DNA from: Aradus depressus
Taxonomy: Eukaryota > Arthropoda > Insecta > Hemiptera > Aradidae
Length of the DNA stretch: 64,000 nt
Assembly (NCBI GenBank): GCA_963662175.1
Contig: OY759219.1
Span: 44,818,675 to 44,882,674 of the forward strand
Reading direction: 5' to 3'
Shown here: positions 10,101-19,385 of the stretch, one piece after another
How the letters are laid out: each line of letters opens with the position of its first letter
How positions within the stretch are numbered: position 1 is the stretch's first letter
Position numbers and translations under genes: made by a program
Notes under the pieces: generated by a model
Told to the model about the DNA's origin: nothing
The model's input: the letters and a program-made list of their open reading frames with translations, nothing else
Databases searched by the model: none

Positions 10101-10798
10101 ACAAATTAAAATTATATCTAAGTGAATTCCCAGTACCACAGGAAATCCAAGCAGACAACGGCAAAGAGTTTGCGAATAAAGGATTCGAGAACTTTTTAAA
10201 ATACAATGGAGCCAAACTCTATTTGACAACACCCCATAATCATAACTCTAACGGCATGATTAACAAAGCTCATGCTACATTAATTGAAATATTAAATTTA
10301 GTGTATAAAGAAAACCCAATGATGGCTCTACCCAAGGCATTAAAAATGGCATTAATAGCATACAATCATACACCCAGCCAAAAATTGAAATTTTCCCCCA
10401 ATGAAATAGTTTTCGGTGTCATCGAACCAAATAGGGAAACCCAGCACCTCATTTTAGAACAAAAAACAGAGGACTATCACAAGGAACTAACTTTCATTAG
10501 GAAGATAATACAAAATTTAACAAACACAGAAAAGGAACATCGTACACAAAGACTAAACACAAATAGAGAAGATGTAGACATACCAGAGGGTACTGTATAT
10601 ATTAAAACACACCTCCGTAATAAAGCTAAGCCTAGATACAAAAAAGCATTATATGACCCTCCTTCTAAATTAATTGAAGTAAATAAAAAAAAGACAAAAG
10701 TACACCCTAAGAATGTTCAAAGACCTCGCAAATTTGCAAAGCGTGCCGATTTGCCTCTGTCTCCTCAGCCAGGTCCTAGTGGCTCGCAAAATAATTAA
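7106..10798 (+). pseudogene. Pol of element A (protease, RT, RNase H, integrase), one stop codon
   Basis: Expressed by -1 frameshift from gag. In order: aspartic protease (WLMDTGSSCN at about 7208), RT with IDYRKLND, MPFGLKN and the catalytic YMDD (8444-8455), RNase H (VTTDASNYAIG, then EKELLAVVWA) and integrase. A single TAA at 9065-9067 cuts RNase H; the same frame is open beyond it to 10798. Integrase shows the HHCC finger (HEGKTCHRG, CETC) and Asp residues in QVDTL (9995-9997) and QADNGKEF (10154-10156). At the third catalytic position Asn (10262-10264, NGMINKAH) replaces the usual Glu. The stop and the altered residue both argue against activity. Length and domain order are normal for Gypsy. 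Confidence 0.93.
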
Positions 10799-11345
10799 TA
10801 TATCAAATAACCCAGTCATCATAGCAAAATAATACTTTAGCAATAATTACGTGGGTTAATGTCTCTTTAGTTGTTTTCAATTGTATATCGGCCATTGCCG
10901 TTTTTCATTCAACATTTATTTCTGTACCTAATATTAATTTTCATTTCCTCTTTTATTATTGAAAACTCAACCAAACGTATAATGTACCTTACAACAGGAT
11001 GAGCATTTTGTAAAATAGAGCCCCTTATATATATATTTGTATTTATATTGAAAGTGAGCCTGTCCTTCTTGAAACTCTCCCTTCTTGTACCCCGGAGCAT
11101 TTTCAGCGTCTCATTTGAGACCCTCATCATTTTGGACTTCAGAGGACACCTACGGAATTGATAGAGGAACTACTTTGATCTTTCTACTTTTGGCACCTGT
11201 TGCCATTCGCCTCATCACACTTCGTACATGTTTCGTACTCCATACAAGTAGTACCATTTCCAGCTCATGCACCAGCTTCACCCTCCACGAGCGTCTACCC
11301 ATCTACTCAACTACCTCGCAGGAGCTTCGGACTTACGCAGGGAGG
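10799..11345 (+). other. 3' untranslated region and polypurine tract of element A
   Basis: Non-coding sequence between pol and the 3' LTR. It ends in GCAGGGAGG (11337-11345), a suitable polypurine tract directly before the LTR. I see no env-like frame in it. Confidence 0.8.
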
Positions 11346-11595
11346 ACTTACAGCAGCTCACCTCCTTAATCTCACCGGCTCATACGTCATCAGCTCCCTA
11401 CCTATAAATACGGGGGCACATCAGACCCAGCAGCAGTCGTTATAATTCATTACTCAGAGTCCATTCAAGATAGTTCGCTCATAGACTCTTACTTTTCATT
11501 TAATATTAAGTTTATATTGTATTACATAATGAAAAGTGTTTAATTGAAATAAATTGCTTTTTAAAAACTTGAAAGTGCGTTTCCGCAACATAACT
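11346..11595 (+). repeat. 3' LTR of element A
   Basis: Same length and ends as the 5' LTR, with two base differences seen. It is followed by CACG (11596-11599), the second copy of the target duplication. Confidence 0.93.
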
Positions 11596-11814
11596 CACGT
11601 TCAGGTTACAACATGTTTATGTTTGTTAATTTAGGTCACACAGGACGTTATTTATTTAGAAAGAAATTATAGTTATGGCCTGTATACATTTAAAAACAGT
11701 AATCAAAATAAAATTGTACCTATTATTTATGACTTTAAGTTAGCCCAAAAAACACCTTTTTTATAATAAAATTTTGCGTTTTGCAAAATAACCTGACGTT
11801 CTGGAATTTTTTGA

Positions 11815-11896
11815 GTATTTTTTTAGTTTTCAGAACACCTAAATACATAGAAATCAGTTGAAAACATCCAGACAGCATTTTTGTTGCAGACCTGTG
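11815..11896 (-). repeat. Right terminal inverted repeat of the DNA transposon
   Basis: Inverted partner of 3479-3566, followed by TTA at 11897-11899. Positions 11600-11814, between the Gypsy element and this repeat, are non-coding transposon sequence. Confidence 0.7.
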
Positions 11897-11998
11897 TTAT
11901 TGTTTATTATATATTTTCACTATATACATTACTACAACTATATCTATTATTATTTACTTTATATTTTAAAGAATACATTTGACCTAGTCGCATATTAA

Positions 11999-14520
11999 TT
12001 ACATTACAATATTATCATAGATTTGTTCATCTATAGATCCGTTGACTTTTGGAGAACAATATACTCCGTAAACGGTGTGAGGTTTAAGGAACTCTAAACA
12101 TTTAAATTCGATGTCTTTAGAAAAGGGGTATCTTGTAAACCAATAATGCCTCGTTTTATTTTCAAATAACTTTAAGTTTTTGCTCAAATTTGGATTTCCT
12201 CTTTCAATAATAATTTGGTTCTTTTCAACATTCACACATTTTTTCTTGTCTTCCATGATGTTTACCTGATCTCTAGAGCTTTCTTGAGAATGAATGGTGT
12301 TTAAGCTATTATCATCATCATCGTCTTCTATGTCCAATGGGGGCTCTTGTTCGCTAGAATTTGAAATAGGGGACAAGATATTTCTGCTGTCTGACAAAAC
12401 TTGGTCTAAATATATATTTGGGCCTACATCTTCTTCAATAGCATGTAGGGACTGGTGAGATTTCTTCGGAGGATTTCTTGACAGGCCGTCGGCTACTTTA
12501 TTGGTCTTCCCTTCAATGTATTCAATTTCATATTCCAAGTCAGCTGGTGAACTTTTCCATCTAAGTAGTTTTGCATTGAGCTCTTTGATGTTATGAAGCC
12601 ACTGGAGGGGCTTGTGGTCTTTCTGAATGATGCATTTTTTTTCCATACATATAAGGCTTAAAGTGTTTACACCCATATTGCCAATAATTCGTTTTCAATT
12701 TTATTATATTGCCAATAATTCTTTTTCAATTGTTGATAAATTTTCTTCGTGGTTATCAAGGGTTCTGGAGGCAAAAACTACTGGTAAGTCTTTTCCATCG
12801 TGAATTTGCGATAAGACAGCTCCAATAGCAGAATTTGATGCATCCGTAGTTAAAACAAATTGCTTGTTGAAGTCCGGTAGCCGAAGGATAGGAGCATTTT
12901 GTAAACTTCTTTAAATTTGTTATAAGCTAATACATATTCCGGATCGTCTGGATTAATTTTGAAATTTTTCATAGCGCTGTCTTGAGAGGTTTGGCTATCT
13001 TTGCGTAGTTTTTAATAATTTTTCTGTAGTAGCCGGTTAGGCCTACAAATTGTTTAATTTGAGTCTGGGAAGTAGGTCCGGGAAAATTTTGTATCGCTTC
13101 TAATTTAATTGGGTTAGGCTGAATGCCTTTTTCAGAAATTACGTGGCCCAGAAATAATAGCTCTCTCTTAAAAAACTCCGTCTTATCTAATTGGATTTTT
13201 AAATTATGTTGTTTTAACTTCTCGAAGACAGCTCTTAAATGTTTGAGGTGTTCTTCGAGATCAGAAAATATGATTAAATCATCCATGTAGACAAGTACGT
13301 TCGGTATTTTAGAAAAAATTATAGTCATCGCTCTCTGAAAGGTGGGGGAAGCGTTTTTGAGGCCAAAGGGCATACGGAGGAACTCATAATGCCCGTTCTC
13401 CGTGGAGAACGCGGGCTTTGGGATTGACTCAGAATCTAGCTCTATTTGGTAAAAACCCGAAGCAAGGTCGATGGCGGAGAAGTAGGTCTCTACCGATCTT
13501 ACCAAACAAGTCCTCTATATTTGGCAGAGGGAACTTGTCCTCGGTCGTCTTTTCCTTTAGTTTCCTATAGTCAATCACCATAGTATCTTACGTTTACCGG
13601 ATGAGTCCGGTTTTTTCGGCACAACCCATATCGGACTATTATAGGGGGAGTTCGAGTCTCTAATTATTTTGTTTTCCAGTAACTTTTCTATTTCAATTTG
13701 GACGTCTTTTCTAAATACTACAGGATATGTGCAGTTCCGGGTATAGACGGGAGTGTCATCTGTGGTTTTTATTACGTGCTCCAATAAATTGGTGGAGCTT
13801 AACTTGTCTTTCTCTCTTTTCAATATACCTGAATATTCTTGTATTAGCTTTTCTATTTTATTTTTTTCTTCGCAATTCATACGGTTTGTTCTCAGTAGAG
13901 ATGATATTTCCTCTTGAGTTATCGTTGGAGAGTCTGTCATGTCAGGACAATGGGTCTTGATTATCTCAGGAATTTTATCAGTGCAGGCTTGGATTTCCTC
14001 TAGCTCGACAAGGTCGGGACAAATGGTCATGACTTCTTGAGCATTGATTAAACACAGGGCCTTATTATTTTTGACACTAATCAACCCTTCTTCGATACAA
14101 TAATCTTTTCTTTTTTTTTCTTTAATTATTCCTACATTGCTAGTAGTGGCTTTAACAGGGAGTTCGATTAGATTTATTCCCTTTTTTAGATTTATTGTCT
14201 CATTTATATAAAATAATAGTTGCTTCTTAATATTATCATATGTTAATTGATTTTTACTAAAGTCTACACTAGCATTAAGTTTTTGCATCGTTTCATGCCC
14301 TAACAGTAAGTCATATTTATTTGAGAACTTAAAAATGTACATTTTAATGATTAAAGGTTTATGAAATATTTTATCTAAATTAAATAGTATATATTCCCGT
14401 CCTTGTTTTTTCCCGGTGGGTGTTGAAACTACAAAATCCTCTTTGTATTTTTTTTGTGTCTCCAGGTCTAATTCAGGGTTAATATAATTATTCGTGTCAA
14501 TGAGCCATTTCCTTTGCAGT
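11999..14520 (-). pseudogene. Pol remnant of element B
   Basis: Protease lies near 14500 but its active site is damaged: WLIDTNNYINP replaces the WLMDTGSSCN pattern of element A, so the catalytic Gly and neighbours are gone. RT spans about 13870-12969 in two frames, with LRMPFGLKN and [10 protein letters not shown] (near 13280). RNase H follows ([15 protein letters not shown] near 12840). It is broken by a 31-bp direct duplication (copies starting 12680 and 12711) that brings in stop codons. The last piece (12676-11999) covers the RNase H end (DHKPLQWLHNIKE) and the spacer before integrase. There is no integrase. Confidence 0.88.
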
Positions 14521-14563
14521 TGGTCAAGATAATATGGCAGTGATTTATTTAATAAATTTAGTT

Positions 14564-15279
14564 CTAACTCGGAGGGTTTTCGTGGGGAGGACCTAGCTCT
14601 AAAAAATTATCGAACTTTATCATGAGCGTGTCTAATTTGGCCTCAAGTTGATTAAACCTGTCGTCTTGTGGTGGATGTTCGTTTTGGTTTTCCTGAACAT
14701 GGGTTAGTTCGTGAGGGGATAAGAAATTTTTGAAATTGGGTCTGTTAACAGTCCTCATAGAGACCGTGTTCTGGGATTCCCTATAGGGAATAGGTTCATA
14801 TATATGGTATATTATTTCCTTGTCTACTGTACCTATGAATATTTTTAAGAAATCACCCTTAATATCGTCTAATTGTAATCTCACGTAAATTAGTGATCTG
14901 ACTTCAATCAGTCTATTAACATAGTCAAGGGGATGTTCCTTTGGGTAGGGTCACATGAGTTTCATTTCTGATTTTAGTAACTCATAGGGGCTAGAGTCTG
15001 CAAAGCTAACTTTTAATATTTCTAACAAACCTAGGACATGAGTTATGGGATTGGTGGTTACTAGTGTTTTTGCTGAGCCTTGTAGCCGGGAGTTGACTTT
15101 CATAAAGAGTATTTCATGATTGATGTCTCTTTCAGTAATATTTTCTGCACACACAACCTTATAGACATTTCTACAACATCGAGAAAATACGCAACTTCTG
15201 CAGGGTTTCCGTCATAAACTGGGATGTGGTCATAATTCTCACGGTTTATTTTGTGACTAATGTTGGGAGGTGTCGTCAT
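14564..15279 (-). pseudogene. Gag remnant of element B
   Basis: The first ATG is at 15279 (MTTPPNISHKINREN), then DHIPVYDGNPAEVAYFLD, clearly related to the Gag of element A. A frame change near 15160 leads into the second piece (ENITERDINHEILFMKVNSR). The C-terminal part (14884-14564) carries NTVSMRTVNRPN and SPHELTHVQENQ, also shared with A. At least two frame breaks and an internal deletion in the Pro/Asn-rich region. Confidence 0.85.
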
Positions 15280-15474
15280 TGTCTTGGGAAGGGTTAGTTT
15301 TGCAGGTTTTAGGATACTAGTAGAGACAAATGAATTACTCACGGTTGCAAGTCCGGAGTGCGTTGTCCTCGTGTGGGTCCAGATTGAAGTCTTAAGATGT
15401 CTCAGGATTCTCCACGGCCACGTTGGACACTTTAAAACACTCGGGACAATTGGTCACAAATGTTAAAGTTCGCG

Positions 15475-15494
15475 GTCCCTGCAATCGGGCGCCA
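15475..15494 (-). other. Primer-binding site of element B, tRNA-Lys type
   Basis: Minus strand reads TGGCGCCCGATTGCAGGGAC immediately after the LTR; the first nine bases match the tRNA-Lys complement. Confidence 0.65.
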
Positions 15495-15702
15495 TTTACG
15501 ATAGTTATACGCTGAACTTTGGTTTTAAAAAGAAATATATTTAATTAGAACAATAATAATTTGATTAACACTAACAATAAGACATGTGAACACCACCGCT
15601 ATCCGTACAAGACTGCGCGCGATGGTCTGGAGGGGATATATATATAATCCGGGTACTTGATGTGTCAGCGGTCTTCAGCGGAGGCAAAGTAGTCCTGTAA
15701 GT
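15494..15702 (-). repeat. 5' LTR of element B, about 209 bp
   Basis: Read on the minus strand it starts ACTTACAGGAC and ends ATCGTAAAT next to the primer-binding site. It contains a TATA-rich promoter-like stretch near 15635-15650. There is no second copy in the window. Confidence 0.6.
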
Positions 15703-15722
15703 CGGGTCATCACTCTGTTCCG

Positions 15723-15741
15723 TGCCCCTCGTTGGGCGCCA
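15723..15741 (-). other. Second Lys-type primer-binding site, trace of another LTR element
   Basis: Minus strand reads TGGCGCCCAACGAGGGGC, matching the primer-binding site of elements that use tRNA-Lys (TGGCGCCCAACGTGGGGC type). It lies just upstream of the start of the element B LTR, so B seems to have inserted into the 5' leader of another element whose LTR would extend right from 15742. Confidence 0.45.
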
Positions 15742-15746
15742 AAATG

Positions 15747-16179
15747 AAGTCAAAGGGTAGTAGTATAATTCGTATATGTCGAACCCAGAACGAGCTGGGC
15801 AGTTGGACCAATTGTATCAAAAGATTCCTAGCGGCTCCTTAACCCTGAGCTGCTGAGGGAGCGGGAGCCGATCAGAGGTAGGGTTAGGTGTCAGCTCACC
15901 CAAGGGGCCCTCTAACACGGATTCCCGACCGCTCAACAGTCCCGGACAGAACCCGCGCTCGCCAGGGGCCTAAAAAGGTTTGGGGACAGTGGCGTGATGA
16001 TAGTGTCACCTAGTAACTTAAAGGTGAACTAACTAGCAGGAAAATCATATTTGATTTTAAGTTTTTCTAGTTGTTCTCGGCTTGTGCGAAAATTTCACGG
16101 GAAAATGTCTGTACTTATGAATCACTCTCTTACTCCACTATATTCACTTTCTCTGGTTCATGTCTGTAATTCGACTGTT
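15747..16179. other. Unassigned GC-richer spacer, possibly LTR remnant
   Basis: There is no gene. The GC content is higher than the surroundings (15830-15970). It may be the LTR belonging to the primer-binding site on its left, but I see no second copy and no clear left end. Confidence 0.35.
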
Positions 16180-17250
16180 AACAGTAGTGGACTGTCACGG
16201 TTCACCTCTCTCACTAGACGCCTTAACCCTAACATTAGTGGACTGTCTCGGTTCGCCTCTCTTACTAGACGCCTTAACCCTAACAGTAGTAGACTGTCTC
16301 GGTTCACCTCTCTCACTAGACGCCTTAACCCTAACAGTAGTGGACTGTCTCGGTTCACCTCTCTCATTAGACGCCTTAACCCTAACAGTAGTGGACTGTC
16401 TCGGTTCACCTCTCTCACTAGACGCCTTAACCCTAACAGTAGTGGACTGTCTCGGTTCACCTCTCTCACTAGACGCCTTAACCCTAACAGTAGTGGACTG
16501 TCTCGGTTCACCTCTCTCACTAGACGCCTCTACCCTAACAGTAGTAGACTGTCTCGGTTCACCTCTCTCACTAGACGCCTTAACCCTAACAGTAGTGGAC
16601 TGTCTCGGTTCACCTCTCTCATTAGACGCCTTAACCCTAACAGTAGTGGACTGTCTCGGTTCACCTCTCTCTCTAGACGCCTTAACCCTAACAGTAGTGG
16701 ACTGTCTCGGTTCACCTCTCTCATTAGACGCCTTAACCCTAACAGTAGTAGGCTGTCTCGGTTCACCTCTCTCACTAGACGCCTTAACCCTAACAGTAGT
16801 GGACTGTCTCGGTTCACCTCTCTCACTAGACGCCTTAACCCTAACACTAGTGGACTGTCTCGGTTCACCTCTCTCTCTAGACGCCTTAACCCTAACAGTA
16901 GTGGACTGTCTCGGTTCACCTCTCTCACTAGACGCCTTAACCCTAACAGTAGTGGACTGTCTCGGTTCACCTCTCTCACTAGACGCCTTAACCCTAACAG
17001 TAGTGGACTGTCTCGGTTCACGTCTCTCACTAGACGCCTTAACCCTAACATTAGTGGACTGTCTCGGTTCGCCTCTCTCACTAGACGCCTTAACCCTAAC
17101 AGTAGTAGACTGTCTCGGTTCACCTCTCTCACTAGACGCCTTAACCCTAACAGTAGTAGACTGTCTCGGTTCACCTCTCTCACTAGACGCCTTAACCCTA
17201 ACAGTAGTGGACTGTCTCGGTTCACCTCTCTCACTAGACGCCTTAACCCT
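16180..17250. repeat. 51-bp satellite, 21 copies
   Basis: The unit contains GGACTGTCTCGGTTCACC and CTTAACCCTAACAG and repeats with few changes (CTCACT/CTCATT/CTCTCT, AGTAGTGG/AGTAGTAG, one GTCTCTCACT variant). 1071 bp equals 21 units exactly. Because 51 is a multiple of three and the unit has few stops, several frames on both strands stay open for over 1 kb; for example one plus frame repeats GLSRFTSLTRRLNPNSS. I regard these as array artefacts. Confidence 0.97.
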
Positions 17251-18030
17251 AAAACCACTCTCCTTGGACAGTGCTTCACTATTCAAACAGCTGATCGTCG
17301 GCATTTGTCACCATTCATTGGTTGTTCACCATTTTGAGACTGAGATTGTAGCAGAGAATATCTTAAAGTTCACCTCCAGTCTAATTTCAAAGTTAAAGTT
17401 TCCTGCAATACCTATCGTTAGTCTATTTTTATAAATAATAGTTTTTTGTTTGCCCCTGCAGGAGGAGGATTTTTACGAATGTTATATCAACCGATTGGGT
17501 TACGTAAGTCTTAAATATACAATAATATATATTTTTAAAATATTATTAATAAAACCACTTTTTCATCTTTTCCACAATTCAAATGAAAAAAAAATGTTGG
17601 TGATCTACTGGCGATGTACTTTCTGAGTTTGACTCATTTGTGATGAACTAAGTTTTCACTCTCCCTCTAAACACTTTTCCTCTTTGGCTAATTTGACTGA
17701 AAATCAACAGGTGTGACAATCAAGGACTCTGATGCTCAGATAAGATTTGAAATGAAATTAATTTTAGAAAGTAGGGGCTTAACAGAGCAAGTGAGAAGGG
17801 ATGCAAACATACATACATCTCATTAGCAATGAGTGCTCTAAGTTTCAACAACATATTGCAGATATCTTCCTTTTTATGAGCCAGAAGTAAGGTATGAAAG
17901 TTGCATCTGTCTATAGACACCGCTTGCGCTAGACAAAGAGATACCGTCGCCTTTCACTTCTGGCGCCAGCCTGGGGCCAACCCAGCATTACATGCCCTTT
18001 CACTTTTCCTTTCTCTTCTGGGGGCCTCGC
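17251..18030. other. Unique AT-rich spacer, no gene recognised
   Basis: Only short open frames, no family motif, no terminal repeats seen. It holds AT-rich stretches near 17510-17600 and becomes GC-richer from 17930. Confidence 0.5.
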
Positions 18031-18500
18031 TGTGAGCACATACTCCTTCGGGGTCCCTTTCTCTTCCCACGACTTTTGAACTCACTTTTTGATGAGAACT
18101 CCCTCTAAAACATGTGAGCACCTCTTTCGGAAGGAGGGGGGGGGGGGGGGGGGCTTATCGTTTGTCCTCCTCTCTTCTGGTACTCCCTTGTTCTTCGATC
18201 CCACTTTTGGGAGAGAACTTCGCTTCCATCTAAACCCTGTGAGCACCCTCCTTCGGGGTCCTTTTCTTTTTCCCCGTTCCTCGATCTCACAATTTGCTGA
18301 GAACTCCCTCTAAAACATGTGAGCACCTCTTTGGTGGGGAGGGGGGGCTTCTTGTTTGTCCCCTTCTCTTCTGGTACTCCCTTGTTCTTCGATCCCACTT
18401 TTGGTGGATCGGGTGGTCCATCGAGGTCCTTTTCTCTTTCCCGTTCCTCGATCTCACAAAATGCTGAGAACTCCGTTTCTGAAGGAGGGTTTGCTCATGG
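18031..18500. repeat. About 206-bp imperfect tandem repeat with G18 run
   Basis: Blocks such as CTTCGGGGTCC, ACTCCCTCTAAAACATGTG and TTCTTCGATCCCACTTTTGG recur with about 206-208 bp spacing (for example 18105 and 18311), in roughly 2.3 copies. A run of 18 G lies at 18136-18153. No coding content is supported. Confidence 0.8.
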
Positions 18501-18559
18501 TGTTTAAAGGAATACGGACTTCGAAGATCGGGGGAAACCAGCAGAGACGTATTCTATAA

Positions 18560-19240
18560 ATTAATAGATAAATAAATTCTAATCACGCAAAGGATATGCC
18601 AAATTGTAATAAAATATAAATGAGGTTTAAAGTTAATAAAAATCAAAAGAATTTAATTTATAAAAAAAATTGAAGTTAATTTTTAAAAAAAATCTAAATG
18701 AATTTAATAATACTGTTTCTAATAAATGTATTTAAAAAAAAAATGTTACTAATGAATTTACTGAATCTAAACAAATGTTAATAATAATAAAAAAATTCAA
18801 TAAACATTATTTTGAGTTAGACTCCAAGAAAATCATGTCATAAATAAACTGTGGGCAAAATGCAGCTACTGTAATTAGTACCAATCAATCCAAACTAGCT
18901 TCCGATTTTAACAATATTTCTTAAAACTTTCTATGTCCCGAATCGGAATTTTCCAAAGGCATAGATCCGAAGAAGTCATAAGTTTCGAAGTCCGAAGTTC
19001 ATTGAGAGAGATTGAGGGAAGTTAAAGAAAAAATAAAACATTATACAGGAATACATAAACAAAACTAATTTATTGATAAGCAGTATAGTGGTCATTTTAA
19101 AATATATGGATTGTACTTACCGTGACGTCACTTGAAAATAGCTCTTACAAATTACACAATTCTTTTTTTCTTTTCAAACAAACCATCTCCTCATATTTCA
19201 TCCTTCACCACTGTCACCTTATTCTAATTACAATATCACA
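18560..19240 (-). mobile_element. Decayed relative of the 1382-bp LTR found at 41803-48560
   Basis: Collinear similarity to the young LTR, read in the same coordinate direction: ATGCCAAATTGTAATA near 18596 (GCCATAATGAAAGG in the LTR), ACCAATCAATCC (near 18880), TATGTCCCGA (near 18930), TTCATTGAGAGAGATTGAGG (near 18999) and a perfect GTGACGTCAC (19122-19131). Both ends of the LTR are missing. It is too diverged to come from the same insertion, so it is an older member or solo-LTR remnant of that family. Confidence 0.75.
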
Positions 19241-19241
19241 C

Positions 19242-19385
19242 AGGCTAAGCCTTTTCAAAGACAACGATGGCAATATTGTCAATGAAAACAACAAAATCCT
19301 ACAAAGGTGGGTGGAACACTATAACGATTTCCTAATCACTGGACATTTTGTGGAAGAGGAAGAAGAAGAGGTTGGTGAGAGCTAG
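19242..19385 (+). pseudogene. LINE ORF2 fragment (linker before the RT domain)
   Basis: The frame reads SLFKDNDGNIVNEN then KILQRWVEHYNDFL. This is the pattern of the conserved segment between endonuclease and RT in many insect non-LTR retrotransposons (DG..., then RW.EHF..LL). It continues with an acidic run VEEEEEEVGES and a TAG stop. There is no endonuclease or RT core in the window. The last part is already the first piece of the 63-bp monomer, in the same frame. Confidence 0.78.

Larger units (their letters stand above)
5513..11595 (+). mobile_element. Ty3/Gypsy LTR retrotransposon (element A), 6083 bp, young
   Basis: Two 250-bp LTRs (5513-5762 and 11346-11595) bracket gag and pol. CACG is duplicated at 5509-5512 and 11596-11599. 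The LTRs differ at two positions that I can see (T/C in CCGGCTTATACG near 5547, A/G in ACATAATAAAAAG near 5699), so insertion was recent. Domain order is Gag, protease, RT, RNase H, integrase, the Gypsy order. There is no env reading frame: after pol there are 547 bp of non-coding sequence before the 3' LTR. Pol has one in-frame stop and an altered integrase catalytic residue, so this copy is unlikely to be autonomous. Confidence 0.96.
3479..11896 (-). mobile_element. DNA transposon with TIRs and TTA target duplication, split by a Gypsy element
   Basis: The left end reads CACATGTCTGCAA from 3479. The right end, read on the minus strand from 11896, is CACAGGTCTGCAA, 12 of 13 identical. The similarity continues imperfectly for about 85 bp (AGGTGTTCTGAA on one side, GGGTGTGCTGAA on the other). 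Both ends are flanked by TTA (3476-3478 and 11897-11899). Without the Gypsy element and its duplicated CACG the transposon is about 2.33 kb, with one transposase-like gene on the minus strand. CACA-starting termini and a 3-bp duplication are compatible with several cut-and-paste superfamilies; I do not assign one. Confidence 0.75.
11996..15702 (-). mobile_element. Older Gypsy element (element B), 3'-truncated
   Basis: Minus-strand relative of element A with the same Gag and Pol layout. From high to low coordinates: 5' LTR (15702-15494), Lys-type primer-binding site, gag, protease, RT, RNase H and the region between RNase H and integrase. It stops at about 11996. Integrase and the 3' LTR are missing, so its age cannot be read from LTR pairs. 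Frameshifts, stops and a deletion in protease show it is dead. The 5' LTR begins ACTTACAG like that of element A, which supports a close relationship. Confidence 0.88.

Noticed and set aside
16180..17250. True telomeric repeat
   Set aside because: Only a short TTAGGGTTA-like core occurs once per 51-bp unit; there is no uninterrupted run of a telomere motif.
16051..17434. Open frames of 250-430 codons on both strands over the 51-bp array
   Set aside because: Several frames are open at once over the same array, which is expected of a short repeat without stops and not of a gene.
18089..18559. Open frames in the 206-bp repeat
   Set aside because: They run through the poly-G and simple repeats and show no conserved domain.
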